A stretch of 64,000 nucleotides of DNA from Zygaena filipendulae (GCA_907165275.2 OU015651.1:6718501-6782500), one strand, 5' to 3'; counted from the first letter of the stretch, positions 11,041-22,973 are shown. Numbers and translations are program-made. The notes: generated from the letters alone by a model not told the origin.

Positions 11041-12012
11041 AAAATGGGAAATCTCTCAAAATACTATGCTGCAGGAAATAATGAACCAGCTGATGAAAAG
11101 TTTAACCATTTGCTCTACATGGATGATATTAAATTGTACGCCACCACGAAAGACCTATGTTATTTGGCTGATCTTACGGAAACTTTTCCAAAGGAAAAAC
11201 GTCGGGTCATATTACCTTTCAGATGCAGACTGGCCAACAGATACCTTCGCTTAATGAAAAAGAGACAAGTACTTGGGCTTCAATCAATCTAAACAATAAC
11301 AGATCGACAACTAAAAATACAAGAGTGGACTCAAAAGGGTATGCATAGACAACACCGGCAAAATTTGTGCAAGTCTAACGTCGATAAAGAAGCATCCAAT
11401 GCCTGGCTTAATTGGGGTGAACTGTTTCCCGAAACAGAAGGATTTATGCTTGCCATTCGAGACCAAGCCATCGAAACACGAAACTACCAAAAGCATATAC
11501 TAAAAGTTCATAATATATCAAATGATAGCTGCAGAAAATGTAACGGTGCTCCGGAAACGATACAGCATCTCATAAGTGTCTGCAAGTCAATAGTACAAAA
11601 AGATTATAAACACCGCTACGACCAGGTTGCTAAGATTATTCATCAGAAACTTGCAAGCAAATCTAAACTGAGGACGAATGAACCAATTTCTTATTAAAAA
11701 TACATACCTGACAGCGTTCTAGGGAATTCAACCCACAGGCTGTAGAGCACAATATCTGAAAGCTTACAAAATATATTGACCTCAAAACGAAATAGCAAAA
11801 AATGTGGAAATTACAGAATATTACCTTCATCCCTGTTGTACTACCACCATCTGAAATCCCTTGTCAACTGCACCAACCCTTCGCTACCCTCCAATTACCT
11901 AGGTACACTTACATTATTATGCAGAAGGCGGTAATACTAAATACATGTCGAATCGTCCGCAAACTCCTCCAAACTGATGACCACACAACTCTTAATACTT
12001 CCACTTAAACTA
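11041..12012 (+). pseudogene. Endonuclease-type (R2/R4-like) LINE remnant
   Basis: Several broken frames form one decayed protein. HLLYMDDIKLYA (about 11105-11145) is an RT catalytic box. AWLNWGELFPETEGFM and CRKCNGAPETIQHLISVC (11341-11697) fit the C-x2-C...H-x4-C finger of LINEs with a restriction-like endonuclease. LQ/MQKAVILNTCRIVRKLL (11915-11965) is a common C-terminal stretch. Much of the RT is missing, so this is a collapsed copy. The clade is a judgement from memory of motif style, not a search. Confidence 0.6.
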
Positions 12013-12312
12013 ACCTCCACTTGGCTTTGGCCCGTGGTTGCCAATTAATACCGGTCTAGCTGAGAAGAATTCAAAAATCCAAATTCCCATAATAATAATA
12101 ATCCACTTCACAACACACAGATAAGCGTCTTGACCCCACACTAAGCTATAAGCTTGTGTCATGGCAACCAAGCAAACTTGGTATACCTATAGGTACTTAC
12201 TACATATTATTACATATGTCGATATTACACTATATTATATAGTATATTATATATTCACGCCCAGACTGGAAAATATAATAATATAACAAAATAAAATATA
12301 AAAATACAATAA

Positions 12313-12712
12313 TCTATACATACATAATTATAAATAAAATTTATGTGCCTGTTTGTAACTCAAAATTAACAGCTTTTTAATAAATGCATAATATGAAAAT
12401 AAGTATAATTATAATATGGCACCTACTTATATGTCTGTCTGTTCCGGGTAATCTCTAAAACGGCTGGATCGATTTTAACTGGACTTTCACTGGCAAATCG
12501 TCAAAGTCAAATCATTTATTCAAATTTGGTCCATAATATGACTCTTTGACGTCAACATAATTACAGTTATTATGACAACACCCATAAAACATCCACCCTT
12601 CACAGCTTCCTAGCTGATGTTATAAGGAGTAACTTGGCTACATTTATTTCCAAAAATTAGTTCCTGCGGGAACTCCGAAATCCACGCTAGCAAAATCGCG
12701 GGGCACAGCTAG
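12313..12712 (+). mobile_element. Helitron, 'CTGTCTGTTCCGG' subfamily
   Basis: Starts TCTATACATACATAATTATAA and ends GGGGCACAGCTAG. It is interrupted at about 12497-12602 by a LINE-tail-like piece (CAAAGTCAAATCATTTATTC). The same subfamily is at 29765-30046 and, inverted, at 46355-46510. Confidence 0.65.
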
Positions 12713-12768
12713 TAATCAATAAATAAATATATAAATAAATAAATTTATTTCACACTCTTTATCTCCAT

Positions 12769-12895
12769 TATTTTCAACCATAATTTATAACCATTCATTA
12801 TTATTCCATTATTTATAACCATTTTATTTTCAACCATAATTTATAACCATTCATTATTATTCCATTATTTATAACCATTTTATTTTCGACCATAT
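12769..12895. repeat. AT-rich tandem duplication
   Basis: A unit of about 60 bp (TTCAACCATAATTTATAACC...) occurs twice in tandem, followed by looser relatives to about 13060. Confidence 0.7.
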
Positions 12896-13644
12896 TTTTT
12901 TTTTTATCCAATTTATCCAATTATTCAAGTAATTCCATTTTTACCAATATTTTATTCATTTAGTCCAATTTATTCATTAATACCAGAGATCCATTTAATT
13001 ATTCCATTTATTACTTTTATACCATTCATCACTTAGATTATCAACCACTTTTAACCATTACTTTAGTATAGGTACATCAGGTACATGACCATATATTCCA
13101 GTATTTAATTTTTGTACCTAATCCATTAGTAATTAAATCCAATAATCAAAATCGCTTTAACTAGTTAACCAGCTAGTTATTCCTTACACAATTGGTAGAG
13201 TAAATTCTTTTTCCCTCAAGTACCTAGATTAAATTGACATTATCAGAAACGTACCGGGAGATCGCAAGCGCACCAAACCCAAAATTAACTATAAATTCTT
13301 CTATGCTATTCACCTGACTCGTCTGTCGAGATTGTATCGGTCTCAGAGTCTATTTAGAACAATTGTATGTAATCTGACTATGCTTTGACACCTTATGGAC
13401 AAGTTCTAGTTGAAGAAAAGAAAGAAGTCTATCCATTACAAACAACCAAGGAAATAAACAAAAATGGATCTTATGTCCTTATTGGCGCCTATTAGATAAT
13501 ATACGGAAGTAAAGTTATATAAGTTTGCAAACTTTGTAAGTTTGGATGTAGTGGGTAGTCTCTGGTACTACTGAACAGATTCTTAAAATTCCTTTATAAA
13601 AGATACTGACACAGCACAGGACACGTACTTTCCATTTCCAAACA

Positions 13645-14395
13645 AAGAATTATAATAATAATAATAATAATAATTCTTTATTTGAACAAAGTAGAAGTAC
13701 AAAAACAGGTTAGAACGTTAATACCTGCTTTAGTTAAAAACTGTGTTGCAGATATTAACGCTCACCCTCGTAATTATGATACAAAGAAATTATCTTATTT
13801 TAAATACATAATTTGCACTTAATTTTGATAAAGATAATAACAATCAATGTACGCTTACAATCAATTGGTTAAAATTTAATTTATGTAACCAAGGCGAACA
13901 ACAGAAGGAAAAGGATATATTATCTTCAACACTTGGTAACCACAAAAGTGAGATTGGGTATAAAGGAAATTTCATCATAAATAAGTTAGGAATTGATAAT
14001 AAAATACATAAAGCCACAATACGCAACAATAAAATGCTCATACCTTCAAGAGGTTCTCCGTCTCTAAGAAGTTGAGCGAACCAAGCCACATTGTGACCTT
14101 ACGTTTGACCTCTCTTATTGTGAGGGGATAAATTAGTAAAGTCCTATTTACTCTATTATAAAGTAGGGGACCCAGAAAGCAAAAGTGTCTACTTGCAAAT
14201 GCTGTCCTGATGTGAAATGGCGTACAAACCAGGTCAGATCGACGAGTGTTCAAGATAAAAGAGGGATCAAAGATTTGGGCTGAATGTTTGCGGAGGATAA
14301 CTCGCAGTATAAAGAGTTTGCGAACTGTTAGGACATTCCACAGAGAATACAACTCATACAAGAATTCCTGCCGAAATATCAAAATTCACGCTGGG
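13645..14395 (-). pseudogene. LINE reverse transcriptase 3' end
   Basis: The minus frame 14382-14038 matches the C-terminal pattern of a non-LTR RT: IRTAFASRHFCFLGPLLYN, NRTLLIYPLTIREVKRKV, WLGSLNFLETENLL. The 3' tail is an (ATT)n run (13651-13673 seen as AATAAT on the plus strand). It is truncated at the 5' side and has no RT active site. Confidence 0.7.
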
Positions 14396-14869
14396 AAATC
14401 AGCGGGGAAACAGATATTTTAATAGGTTACCTATGGATAAAAGTGAAATAAGCAATAGGGTAGATACATTTTATCCTGATGTAAAGGAATTTCGCGGGTT
14501 GAATCGCGGAGGATAGTAGGCACCTAGCAGTAAAATATTACTTATCGTTGAAGGTAAATTATGATAATACTCTAAAACTGATTTTGTTCTCTATACGTAT
14601 CTATTTAAGTATTATTAATGAATGTTGGCATATAATCAAAAAAGAAAACTGTGACTATTGTTTTAAACAAGATTCGAATTTGAAAACTAACTTAGAGACC
14701 ACACTTGAATCGCAACCTTTTAATGTGTTATACAAATGCATATTACGTTTAATTAAATTGTTTAAATTACAGGAGGATTACAGAATAATTTCACAGAAAG
14801 TACCTTTACCTATCTATTTTCTTCAAAAGCTCAATGGTTAAATAGAGTTACTACTGCATTAATTAACAT

Positions 14870-15560
14870 CAAGTTAAATATTGTGTAATTCCACTACAAA
14901 TTATTAAGAAAGACTTACCGCTACCACAATAACCACGAGTATACTCCGCTACTAAGCGCACTAAAGAAGAAATGCTGTAATTGAATACCCGCGCATAATC
15001 ACACATTTTTAGACTTATAAGCATTGATATATTCCTATAAGAAAAAAATCTCCAGGACTTCAAACCCATTTACTACGAATTCTATCGACACCTGACCTTC
15101 GTGCTTTTATTGGACTACCTCCAAAACCTTTTACAAAAATATCTGATGGAAGCAACAAGACAAGTTTTAGCGAGCAATCTCGAGTATCTAAATTAACCCG
15201 TGTAATCGATATTGTCAGGGAATGCCTCTAAAATCTTTTGTTTCTATTTATGCCATGTAAATTCATAAGAACGCAAAGTCTTGTGCCACAACTTAGCCAA
15301 TCCAGTCAAACGTGACTGCACATAATAACTTTTCCATCATCGTTCCAACCATGTATTGCCCTTAGATGTTCGATTTTATCAAGATTTTATTAAGCCATTG
15401 TAATACCGGCAATTCCGATTTCTCAAAATCGAATTCGGGAAAAATACGGGTTTAACCAAGACGTTACTATAATATGGAGCGATCCTACCAGTATCATCCA
15501 GTTGTGAAGATTCTTTATTTCTCACGGCCCGTGGAGAAGGCGTATCTCTAGGCCGCCATG
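14870..15560 (-). pseudogene. Decayed Ty3/gypsy gag
   Basis: Reading the minus strand inward from the right LTR, broken frames show a capsid-like sequence: ELPVLQWLNKI, then WWKSYYVQSRLTGLAKLWH, then LRSYEFTWHK, KQKILEAFPDNIDY. Stops and frame changes interrupt it repeatedly. This fits Gag of lepidopteran Ty3/gypsy elements and shows the LTR element is not coding-competent. Confidence 0.65.
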
Positions 15561-15642
15561 GCGCCCAGGATCTGGAACTGATCCATGACCGTCGTTTCGT
15601 TTAACAGGACTCCGAGAATGCTTTGGCTGCTTGAATCCTTAA

Positions 15643-15656
15643 TTATCCCACTTCTG
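15643..15656 (-). promoter_or_regulatory. Possible primer-binding site, tRNA-Leu-like
   Basis: Just inside the right LTR the plus strand reads ATCCCACTTCTGA. This resembles the 3' acceptor/T arm of eukaryotic tRNA-Leu but lacks the complement of the terminal CCA, so the match is offset from the usual site. Judgement from remembered tRNA sequence. Confidence 0.4.
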
Positions 15657-15659
15657 AAA

Positions 15660-16283
15660 TGTTAAATTATTAGCATTAGTAAGGATACCTAGTAAATAAA
15701 ACAACCTGATTTTAACAAAACTATTCCTTTGTGTCTGTATTACCAATTATAATAAAAACTCTTTGATATAATTTGTATCAAATTCTATAATAATCAAAGC
15801 CAGTATAGATAAGCAATAGGAATCTCAAAACATGTTACGCACAAAGTAATCAAATCTCTGAAGCTAAAGTTAAGCTTGAACAGTATATTTTATGAGAACA
15901 ATACAGTAATCACAATTATTATTACAAGCATTAAATAGAGCCAAAACTGTCTACCAATACTTAACTTTCGATGTTATGATGTCTTCCATCTAGGAAATCA
16001 CCAGCACCACTGACCCGATCCTTTGTTGCTGCTATTATGTAAACATGTTCTCCCGCGCGTTTTTCCCGCTATCTCAAATAACATTTTATTTACTCTACAG
16101 TCTATGAATTCACAATGTTGCCAGTTATTAAATATGAATTGGCCATGGAAATGCAATTTAAATCACTTTAATAAACATTGGTATAATTATTTAAATTAAG
16201 AATCACAATACATAGCATAAGAATCATAATAATATTAATCAATTTTAATATATTAGTACAGAATACCTAAATCACTATTCACA
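15660..16283 (-). repeat. LTR (5' copy)
   Basis: Direct copy of 9223-9846, followed by the target duplication GTAT (16284-16287). Confidence 0.87.
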
Positions 16284-16930
16284 GTATGTAATAAATAAAT
16301 CTATCAAATTAATTATCAAATTAATGTTTTCGCTAAATTAATCACCAGATGATACCTATAAAATTTTAGATGGGAAATTTCGTTGGGCACGCGTGGAATT
16401 TCTTTGTGGAGGTCGCGTCACTCGTAATATTCGCATAAGTTTTCTATAAAATTATTACGTGCTAGCCGTTTCCACGGCCCTATGCTCGTGAATTTCGGGA
16501 TTTCCTTACGAACTCTGAGATTAAAATCCTTTCTTAGCTGTTGACGTTCAAGCAGTTTTCGAAATTGCATGATCATCAGTCACTCACTGATATAGTAACC
16601 ACTTTCTTCTTTAAAGCCTTAAGTGGTTGTTGTTTCTAAAATATAACTAGACCAGTTTACCTAAATTTAGAATATAAGTATAAAGCTTATAAATTCAACG
16701 GATAGAAAAAAACAGCTCTCGTTTCGCTATAAGCTAGTCAATATGATGACTAATAGGTATCAGCTATATATACCTACAATACATCACCAGCTTTCGAACC
16801 TCAAGGTTCCTTTTAGAACTTTAGTTGTTGTTTTTTTCATAAGAATTTCACAAAACTGGACCACTTAAGTAAATTTTAAATGCAAGAAAATATAAAACTT
16901 ATAAAGTCATGGATAGAATATTTTTTCCAG

Positions 16931-17175
16931 TTGGACGTGGCTCGTCGCAGCGGCACGGGCGGGCGGTGCGCGGCTAGCGGCTGTAACAAGCATCCTTGTG
17001 CTAGCGAAAGCCGCTCTCGGAGCGCTATATTGTTCAGGGGAACGATTAAACCTGAAAATTTGTTTCACAACAATAGAGCTGTTGCTCCGCAACACATTGG
17101 CTAAAGACCCCATTAAATCTTTTATCTTACCAGCTGCCCTGTTCTGTGGAGTAGCAACATTCGTTGTAGTACCTA
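16931..17175 (+). CDS. Candidate internal exon, unknown protein
   Basis: A 245-base GC-rich island in AT-rich surroundings begins after TTTTTTCCAG and ends at CCTA|GTATGT, both good splice sites. The frame between is fully open (81 codons). It encodes an Ala/Leu-rich hydrophobic stretch, then GERLNLKICFTTIELLLRN and SFILPAALFCGVATFVVVP, which look like two membrane segments. I do not recognise the family. No partner exon was found in the window, so this may be one exon of a larger gene or a relic. The frame overlapping it on the minus strand looks like a shadow. Confidence 0.45.
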
Positions 17176-17499
17176 GTATGTAGTACAATGTTGATGTACT
17201 TACTCAACATACTGAGTACTTATTGTTACATTTATAATAACATCGTGTTATATCAAATTACATTGGCAGCTCTACAAAATTATATCCAAACATTTATAAC
17301 AAAGCACAATGCTTCAAAGCCATTCCATCGTGATAATTAATAATCAACATTTGAGTGGCACAAACTTCACTAAACTATCTGTTACTATAACAAAAGAGTA
17401 GAATCTGCGATTCTGTACATTGAATATTTTTACCTAAAATTGAGAGGGGTGATAAAAGAAGAGTAACCAAGCAAAAAAAAGTTTTTATATTTTTTTTTC

Positions 17500-17666
17500 T
17501 GTCTGTCTGTCTGTCTGTCTGTTCGCGATAATCTTCGAATCTATTGAACGGATTGTCATGCGGTTTTCACAGGTATACGCTTTGTTTCATTTAAATTTGC
17601 AGATGTCGGGAAAAAAGTTGTATAAAAACGTATCACGCGGGTGAAACTGCAGGGCACAGCAGCTAG
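17500..17666 (+). mobile_element. Helitron 3' part with (TCTG)n
   Basis: Starts in a run of TCTG repeats (17501-17521) and ends GGGCACAGCAGCTAG after a CGCGGGTGAAACTGCAG hairpin. The 5' end is not clear. Confidence 0.55.
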
Positions 17667-18024
17667 TCTACATATAACTTATTCTTTTATGTAAATGTTC
17701 TTCAAGTCCTATTCTTAGATATTCTAAAAAAGTCGCAATCCGTATCAGTCTGTCTAAGTGTTTGTCCGCTTAGTTATTTTCAACTACAAAACGAATATTA
17801 ATGCTGTAATCTATATTATATAAAAATGCAATGCTGTTCATTTGTCTCGCTTAAACTCAAGAATAGCTGGCCGATTTGGCTACGCCTACAGCCATGTGGC
17901 TGTATTTTGACTAAGGTGTTGAGTTTGTTAAGTTAAGCCTTGTAAAGTTAGGACGTATAGAGTTAGAAGCTTGGCTCTACAGATAACTTTTGACAGTGCA
18001 TCACATGGTCTCGTCTTGGCTACA

Positions 18025-18560
18025 TCTATATCTATACTTATGATAAAACTGTAGAGAGGTCAATTCTGTATATTGAATATATTCAAAATTAATATTGGAG
18101 GATGAATGGTGATCGATACTGATGACAAAAATGTAATCAGTAAATTTTTTGTCTGTCTGTCTGTCTTTCTGTCTGTCTGTTTGTCTGTATGTGCACGCAT
18201 GGGTCAAAAACTACTGAAGGGATTTTAACCAAACTTGGTACGATTGTAGTCCATACTCCTGGGCAGGTTATAGGCTATATAACATAACGCTAAGACATAT
18301 AGGAGCTGAGCAGTGACGATAAATTTGAAGCAAATCTGATGAAAATGCGCTTTCGAGCTCTTATCCTCGCAGTATAGTATGTATTATACTGTGTCCTCGC
18401 ATACGTTTACTCAATCATGCAAAAAACGGCTGAACGGATTTGGATGAAATTTGGCATGCACGTTGTCAGGGGTACAGAGAAGGACATAGGGTACTTTTTA
18501 TCCCGGAATTCCCGCAGGAACTCCGAAATTACTGCGGGTGAAACCGCGGGGTACAGCTAG
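18025..18560 (+). mobile_element. Long-form Helitron (536 bp)
   Basis: Starts TCTATATCTATACTTATGAT and ends CGGGGTACAGCTAG. It includes a (TCTG)n tract at 18151-18187 and a middle block (GGAGCTGAGCAGTGACGATAA) also present in an inverted copy at 42785-43279. These two are the longest family members here. Confidence 0.75.
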
Positions 18561-19226
18561 TTTTACATGAAAATGTTTTTGGTGGAATTTCATTTCTTTT
18601 TGTAAGTCGAAATTGCGGAAGTCTCTTCCAAACTTCCATCCCCTAGTTTAAGGGGTTGGGGGATAAAAGTTACAAGTATTATAATTTTTATGTTGTTTGT
18701 GTAGTAATACTAGCTTACACATCAAATTTCAGCTTTCTAGGACATTAGGAAATACCCTAAGAATTTTGATGATCATCAGTGAGTTAGTTGACGAAATCAG
18801 GGTTTTTAGATATCAAATAAAATCTAAAGTGTAAGAACTATGGATTTATTTTTCTTCTTTTTAAGTTTTTACATCTAAATACATTAGCGAGATGTATTTC
18901 GATGATTTACTGGAACTTTTAGCAGCAACTCTTCAAAGTTGAATCATAATAGGACGCTCTGTAGGAAGTTGTATAATAAAACGACAACCTCCCGACGAAC
19001 ACCCTATATTTCATCTTATTTTACTATTTCCGCACATTGTGTATCACTAATGGATCACTATTATGCAAAATCTACTACATTCATACTATATTAATCACGA
19101 TAAACTAATTTGTTCAACAAGGAAATAAAACTGACGTCCATTTCTGCTCAAATCCCGCCAAAATGGCTCAGAACATGAAGACATTTGACATCTAACATGC
19201 GTCAATTTACCTACCTCGTTCTTATC
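18561..19226. other. No gene seen
   Basis: AT-rich DNA without convincing frames. A GATGATCATCAGTGAGTTAG piece near 18765 recurs in spirit at 16570 and within the large inverted repeat (GATCGGTCAGTGAGTGAG), so it is likely repeat-derived. Confidence 0.35.
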
Positions 19227-19445
19227 CTGTTCTGTTCCCGCGGTTTCACCCTTGTTAATTTCGAAGTTCACGCGGCCCGGGGATTCCGGTATAAAAAGTA
19301 GCCTATGACATGCCTATGACCTTATTTGTAGGTACCTCCGACAATGTGTAAGTAGGTATGCAAAATTTCATGATGATCGGTTGAGCTATTAAGGCGTGAA
19401 AGCTTAACAAACTCACATTCGCAATTAGGCATAATAGTGGGTAAG
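19227..19445 (-). mobile_element. Degraded Helitron
   Basis: Contains the inverted hallmark CCGCGGTTTCACCC and GACAATGTGTAAG...GATGATCGGTTGAGC of the short-form family. Ends are eroded. Confidence 0.5.
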
Positions 19446-20207
19446 AGTGTAGGTATATTAACGAACATGATAATAAGCAAATACTAATTACTTGGGATAA
19501 CATAACTCGGTACTTACCTATTGTGACAGTTACAGCAAATGCGGCAAACAAGTGGCAGCAAATTTGGTTAGTAAATAGACAAATAATAAGAGGCAATAAG
19601 TATGATAAAAATTATAATATTACTATAATGTAAAGAAAATCCTGTATAAAGTGCTATTATTTTATTCCATGTTATAAAAATACAAACGGTATAAACTTTG
19701 GATTGACACAGTAATTTCTATACTGATTTCCTCGTCTGTTTTTGGATTTTTCCAAATAATTCTCGATTTCAAATTTGCCAGAGATAGCTACAAAAAATCT
19801 CTGGCCGGAATATTTTTTCTATCTGGGGGCACGGCAGTGCCCCCGCCAAGTCGAGCAACAAAAGCGGCACGGCCGTACTATCCTTTTCTCGAAGCAATTC
19901 AGGCCATTTTCGACCCCCTATAACTTCGTTGTGGATAAAACTAGAAGCCTGAATTTTTAGTAAACAAGCAGGTATTGTATAAAGACGGTATAATTTAAAT
20001 TTCATTCGATTTGAACCAGTAGTTTAAGAATTATAACTAGTCAAAGTTTCTTAATTTTGTAGGTCACTCACTCACTCACTGACCGATCATCAAAACTCTA
20101 AGGCACTTCTAGCAGACATAGAAGTTTGAAATTTAGAATACAATTAGTGTTTATTGTATAAATCAAGGAAAAATTGAAATATTTTGCAATTTCGGTACAG
20201 TTTTCTA

Positions 20208-20398
20208 GATACACCAACTGCATAAATAACTTTGTAATCCCATATAAATGTATGGAATTACAAAGTTACATATGCAGTTATATGTACCAACTGCACAAAT
20301 AACTTTGTAATCCCATATAAATGTATGGAATTACAAAGTTATATATGCAGTTATATGTACCAACTGCACAAATAACTTTGTAATCCCATATAAATATA
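20208..20398. repeat. Tandem repeat, ~72-bp palindromic unit
   Basis: About two and a half units. Each contains TAACTTTGTAAT and, about 25 bases on, ATTACAAAGTTA, so each unit can fold on itself. Mirrored in the right arm at 23691-23881. Confidence 0.8.
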
Positions 20399-21115
20399 TG
20401 AGACTAGCTGTTCCCTGCGGTTTCACCCGCGATAATTTCGGAGATCCCGCGGGAATTCAGAAATGCAAAGTAGTTAGTACCCTATATCCCTAGGTTTTCT
20501 TTACCCCTGACAACGTGCATGCAAAATGTCATGAGATTTCACCAGCGTTAATTTCGGAGATCCTTCGGGAATTCCGAGATAAAATTACCCTAATCTGAAT
20601 GCTCCAACGATTTTCATGAAATTTTGTATACAGGGGATTTCGGGGGCCATAAATCGATCTAGCTAGGATTCATTTCTGGAATTCCCGCGCGAACTCTGAT
20701 ATCAACGCGGGTGAATTAATTATTGCATACTACACGTTGTCAAGGGTACAGGAAAGGTCATAGGGTAGTAAGTACTTTTATCTCAGAATACCCGCGGGAT
20801 CTCCGAAATTAACGTGGGTTAAACCGCGGGGAACAGCTATTTAAGCCGAGCGAAGCTCGGTTGCCCAGATATTAATAAATAATAATAATAAGTGTAGCTA
20901 GTTACCTACCTAGATATAAAGTGTAGATACATAGTTACCTAGACATAATTATGTTCAAAGGTACAATGGTCAACGGAATGAAAAAGCAAGAAAAAATCTT
21001 TCAAGTTATTAAAATAGACTAAATTGCTCAAAGGAGGAAGACCATTTACAAAAAGAAATGAGATCCCATCAAAAACAAACTTGTAAAAAATCCAAGTCTC
21101 GCAACTCAGTTCTTC

Positions 21116-21576
21116 TACATTAAAAAGTTGTGAGATCAATGTAATACCAAGTCGGTTAATTTATTCAGTGCCTACTTAAGGGTCCTTCTGTCTAAAGTTA
21201 TCATGTTATAAGCTAATCTAATAACATTTTATAGTGACCATATCAAATTTAAAAATCTTTTATGTTTTAAATAGATTGATTGGCTTGGCGATCACATGAA
21301 AACACAATGTATCTCACAAGTAATACATATTATAATTAAATTAGATTGTTTAGAACCATAATTATGTATTACATGTGAGATATATTGTGTTTTCACGTGA
21401 TCGCCAAGCCAATCAATCTATCTAAAACATAAAAGATTTTTAAATTTGATATGGTCACTATAAAATGTTATTAGATTAGCTTATAACATGATAACTTTAG
21501 ACAGAAGGACCCTTAAGTAGGCACTGAATAAATTAACCGACTTGGTATTACATTGATCTCACAACTTTTTAATGTA
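21116..21576. repeat. 461-bp palindrome, copy 1
   Basis: Starts TACATTAAAAAGTTGTGAG and ends with its complement. The half-length arms (about 200 bp) differ at only a few positions, such as TTTTAAATAG against CTATCTAAAA. The small centre lies near 21346. It has foldback-MITE form, no coding frame. Confidence 0.88.
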
Positions 21577-22459
21577 TTTCTTTTTTAATCGCCGCTCGAG
21601 GTTGCCGCAAGAGAGCGGGCTCGAAACGGCCATTAATCAGACGTCAACATACGTGTTCCGCTATTGAAGAGACGAATACAGACTAAAGTAAAGCATTTGC
21701 TGAAAAAAGATGTGTTTTCCAAAATAAATGTGTCATTTCGACGTGTATTTGTCATTCGTTGATGGAAATCTACAAACGGAATTATTAAAAACTCACCCGC
21801 ATTAATTTTGGAATTTCCGTGGAAATTCCGGGCTAAAAAGTAGGCACCCTATGTCCTTTTCTGTTCCCCTGATAACGTGTATACTGTATGCATAATTTTA
21901 TGACCATCGGTTGAATAGTCAAAGCTTGAAAGCGATATTATAAACTCATTTTCGCATTTTTTATTACATTTTTAAGTTTGTTTATTACATTTTTATTATT
22001 AGGATGGATTATAAATTTTATAACAAGAATGCAAAAAAGCTGTTTTATGGTATTTTTCAATAAAATACTAATTTACTAATCTTTTGTTTAATTTCTAATA
22101 TTGTATAAATAAATTGTGTTATTTATACAATATTATATTTTGAGTTGACTATAATACCTATTGTAATATGATATGAATAATGAAATAGATACCTACAGCA
22201 AAAGCCCTAATCTATAAAATACAATAAAAACATGAAAGCGTCGTAAATGTAGACTGATACCCAATAAGGTTGGGTGAGTGTGAGTAACGGGAGCTGATTA
22301 TTAGCTGGGATTTGTCGGGTCCAGATTGCTTCACTAAGGTTTCTCTAACTTGCGCGGTACGACCTGTATTTGAACAAATTATGACCTCTGGTTTCAGGGC
22401 GTGAATGTTCGAGGTTCCGTGAAAATTATTTTCGCACTTACCTAAAGGTAGGTATGTAC
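21577..22459. other. Spacer between the inverted arms
   Basis: Unique DNA holding a degraded minus-strand Helitron (about 21785-21970: ACCCGCATTAATTTTGG...). A minus-strand open frame at 22212-22475 has no known motif. It starts beside CTTTAGGTAAGTGCG, a donor-like site, so an exon relic is possible but unsupported. Confidence 0.5.
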
Positions 22460-22512
22460 ATCCCATCAAAAACAAACTTGTAAAAAATCCAAGTCTCGCA
22501 ACTCAGTTCTTC
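22460..22512 (+). repeat. 53-bp direct copy of 21063-21115
   Basis: Identical in orientation to the DNA left of palindrome copy 1 (ATCCCATCAAAAACAAACTT...). It extends the symmetry of palindrome copy 2, whose right flank is its reverse complement. Confidence 0.85.
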
Positions 22513-22973
22513 TACATTAAAAAGTTGTGAGATCAATGTAATACCAAGTCGGTTAATTTATTCAGTGCCTACTTAAGGGTCCTTCTGTCTAAAGTTATCA
22601 TGTTATAAGCTAATCTAATAACATTTTATAGTGACCATATCAAATTTAAAAATCTTTTATGTTTTAGATAGATTGATTGGCTTGGCGATCACGTGAAAAC
22701 ACAATATATCTCACATGTAATACATAATTATGGTTCTAAACAATCTAATTTAATTATAATATGTATTACTTGTGAGATACATTGTGTTTTCATGTGATCG
22801 CCAAGCCAATCAATCTATTTAAAACATAAAAGATTTTTAAATTTGATATGGTCACTATAAAATGTTATTAGATTAGCTTATAACATGATAACTTTAGACA
22901 GAAGGACCCTTAAGTAGGCACTGAATAAATTAACCGACTTGGTATTACATTGATCTCACAACTTTTTAATGTA
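22513..22973. repeat. 461-bp palindrome, copy 2
   Basis: Same length as copy 1. With the 53-bp flanks the total palindrome here reaches about 567 bp. Confidence 0.88.

Larger units (their letters stand above)
9219..16287 (-). mobile_element. LTR retrotransposon, dead interior, identical LTRs
   Basis: Two direct repeats of 624 bp (9223-9846 and 15660-16283), TG...CA, look identical and are flanked by the same four bases GTAT (9219-9222 and 16284-16287). The 5.8-kb interior has no intact frame. The only element-like part is a decayed Ty3/gypsy gag on the minus strand (14870-15560) next to the right LTR, which sets the orientation. The rest is three LINE fragments, a Helitron and simple repeats. 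It therefore looks like a large non-autonomous derivative moved by another element's proteins. Confidence 0.85.
19820..21576 (+). repeat. Left arm of 1757-bp inverted duplication
   Basis: Reverse complement of 22513-24269. Both arms are exactly 1757 bp and no mismatch was found in the stretches compared. From the outside inward: a GGGGGCACGGCAGTGCCCCC hairpin at the tip, a CACTCACTCACTCACTGACC block, a tandem repeat (20208-20398, about 72 bp per unit), Helitron pieces in both orientations (20402-20840), a unique part, and the 461-bp palindrome. Open frames here (such as 20939-21139) recur in the other arm only because of the duplication. Confidence 0.93.

Noticed and set aside
16931..17175. 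Assignment of the candidate exon to the TMEM135 family
   Set aside because: The hydrophobic pattern is only loosely alike and no diagnostic residues align; left as unknown.
17501..18187. (TCTG)n runs as a CRISPR-like or satellite array
   Set aside because: They are simple repeats inside Helitron copies, without spacers.
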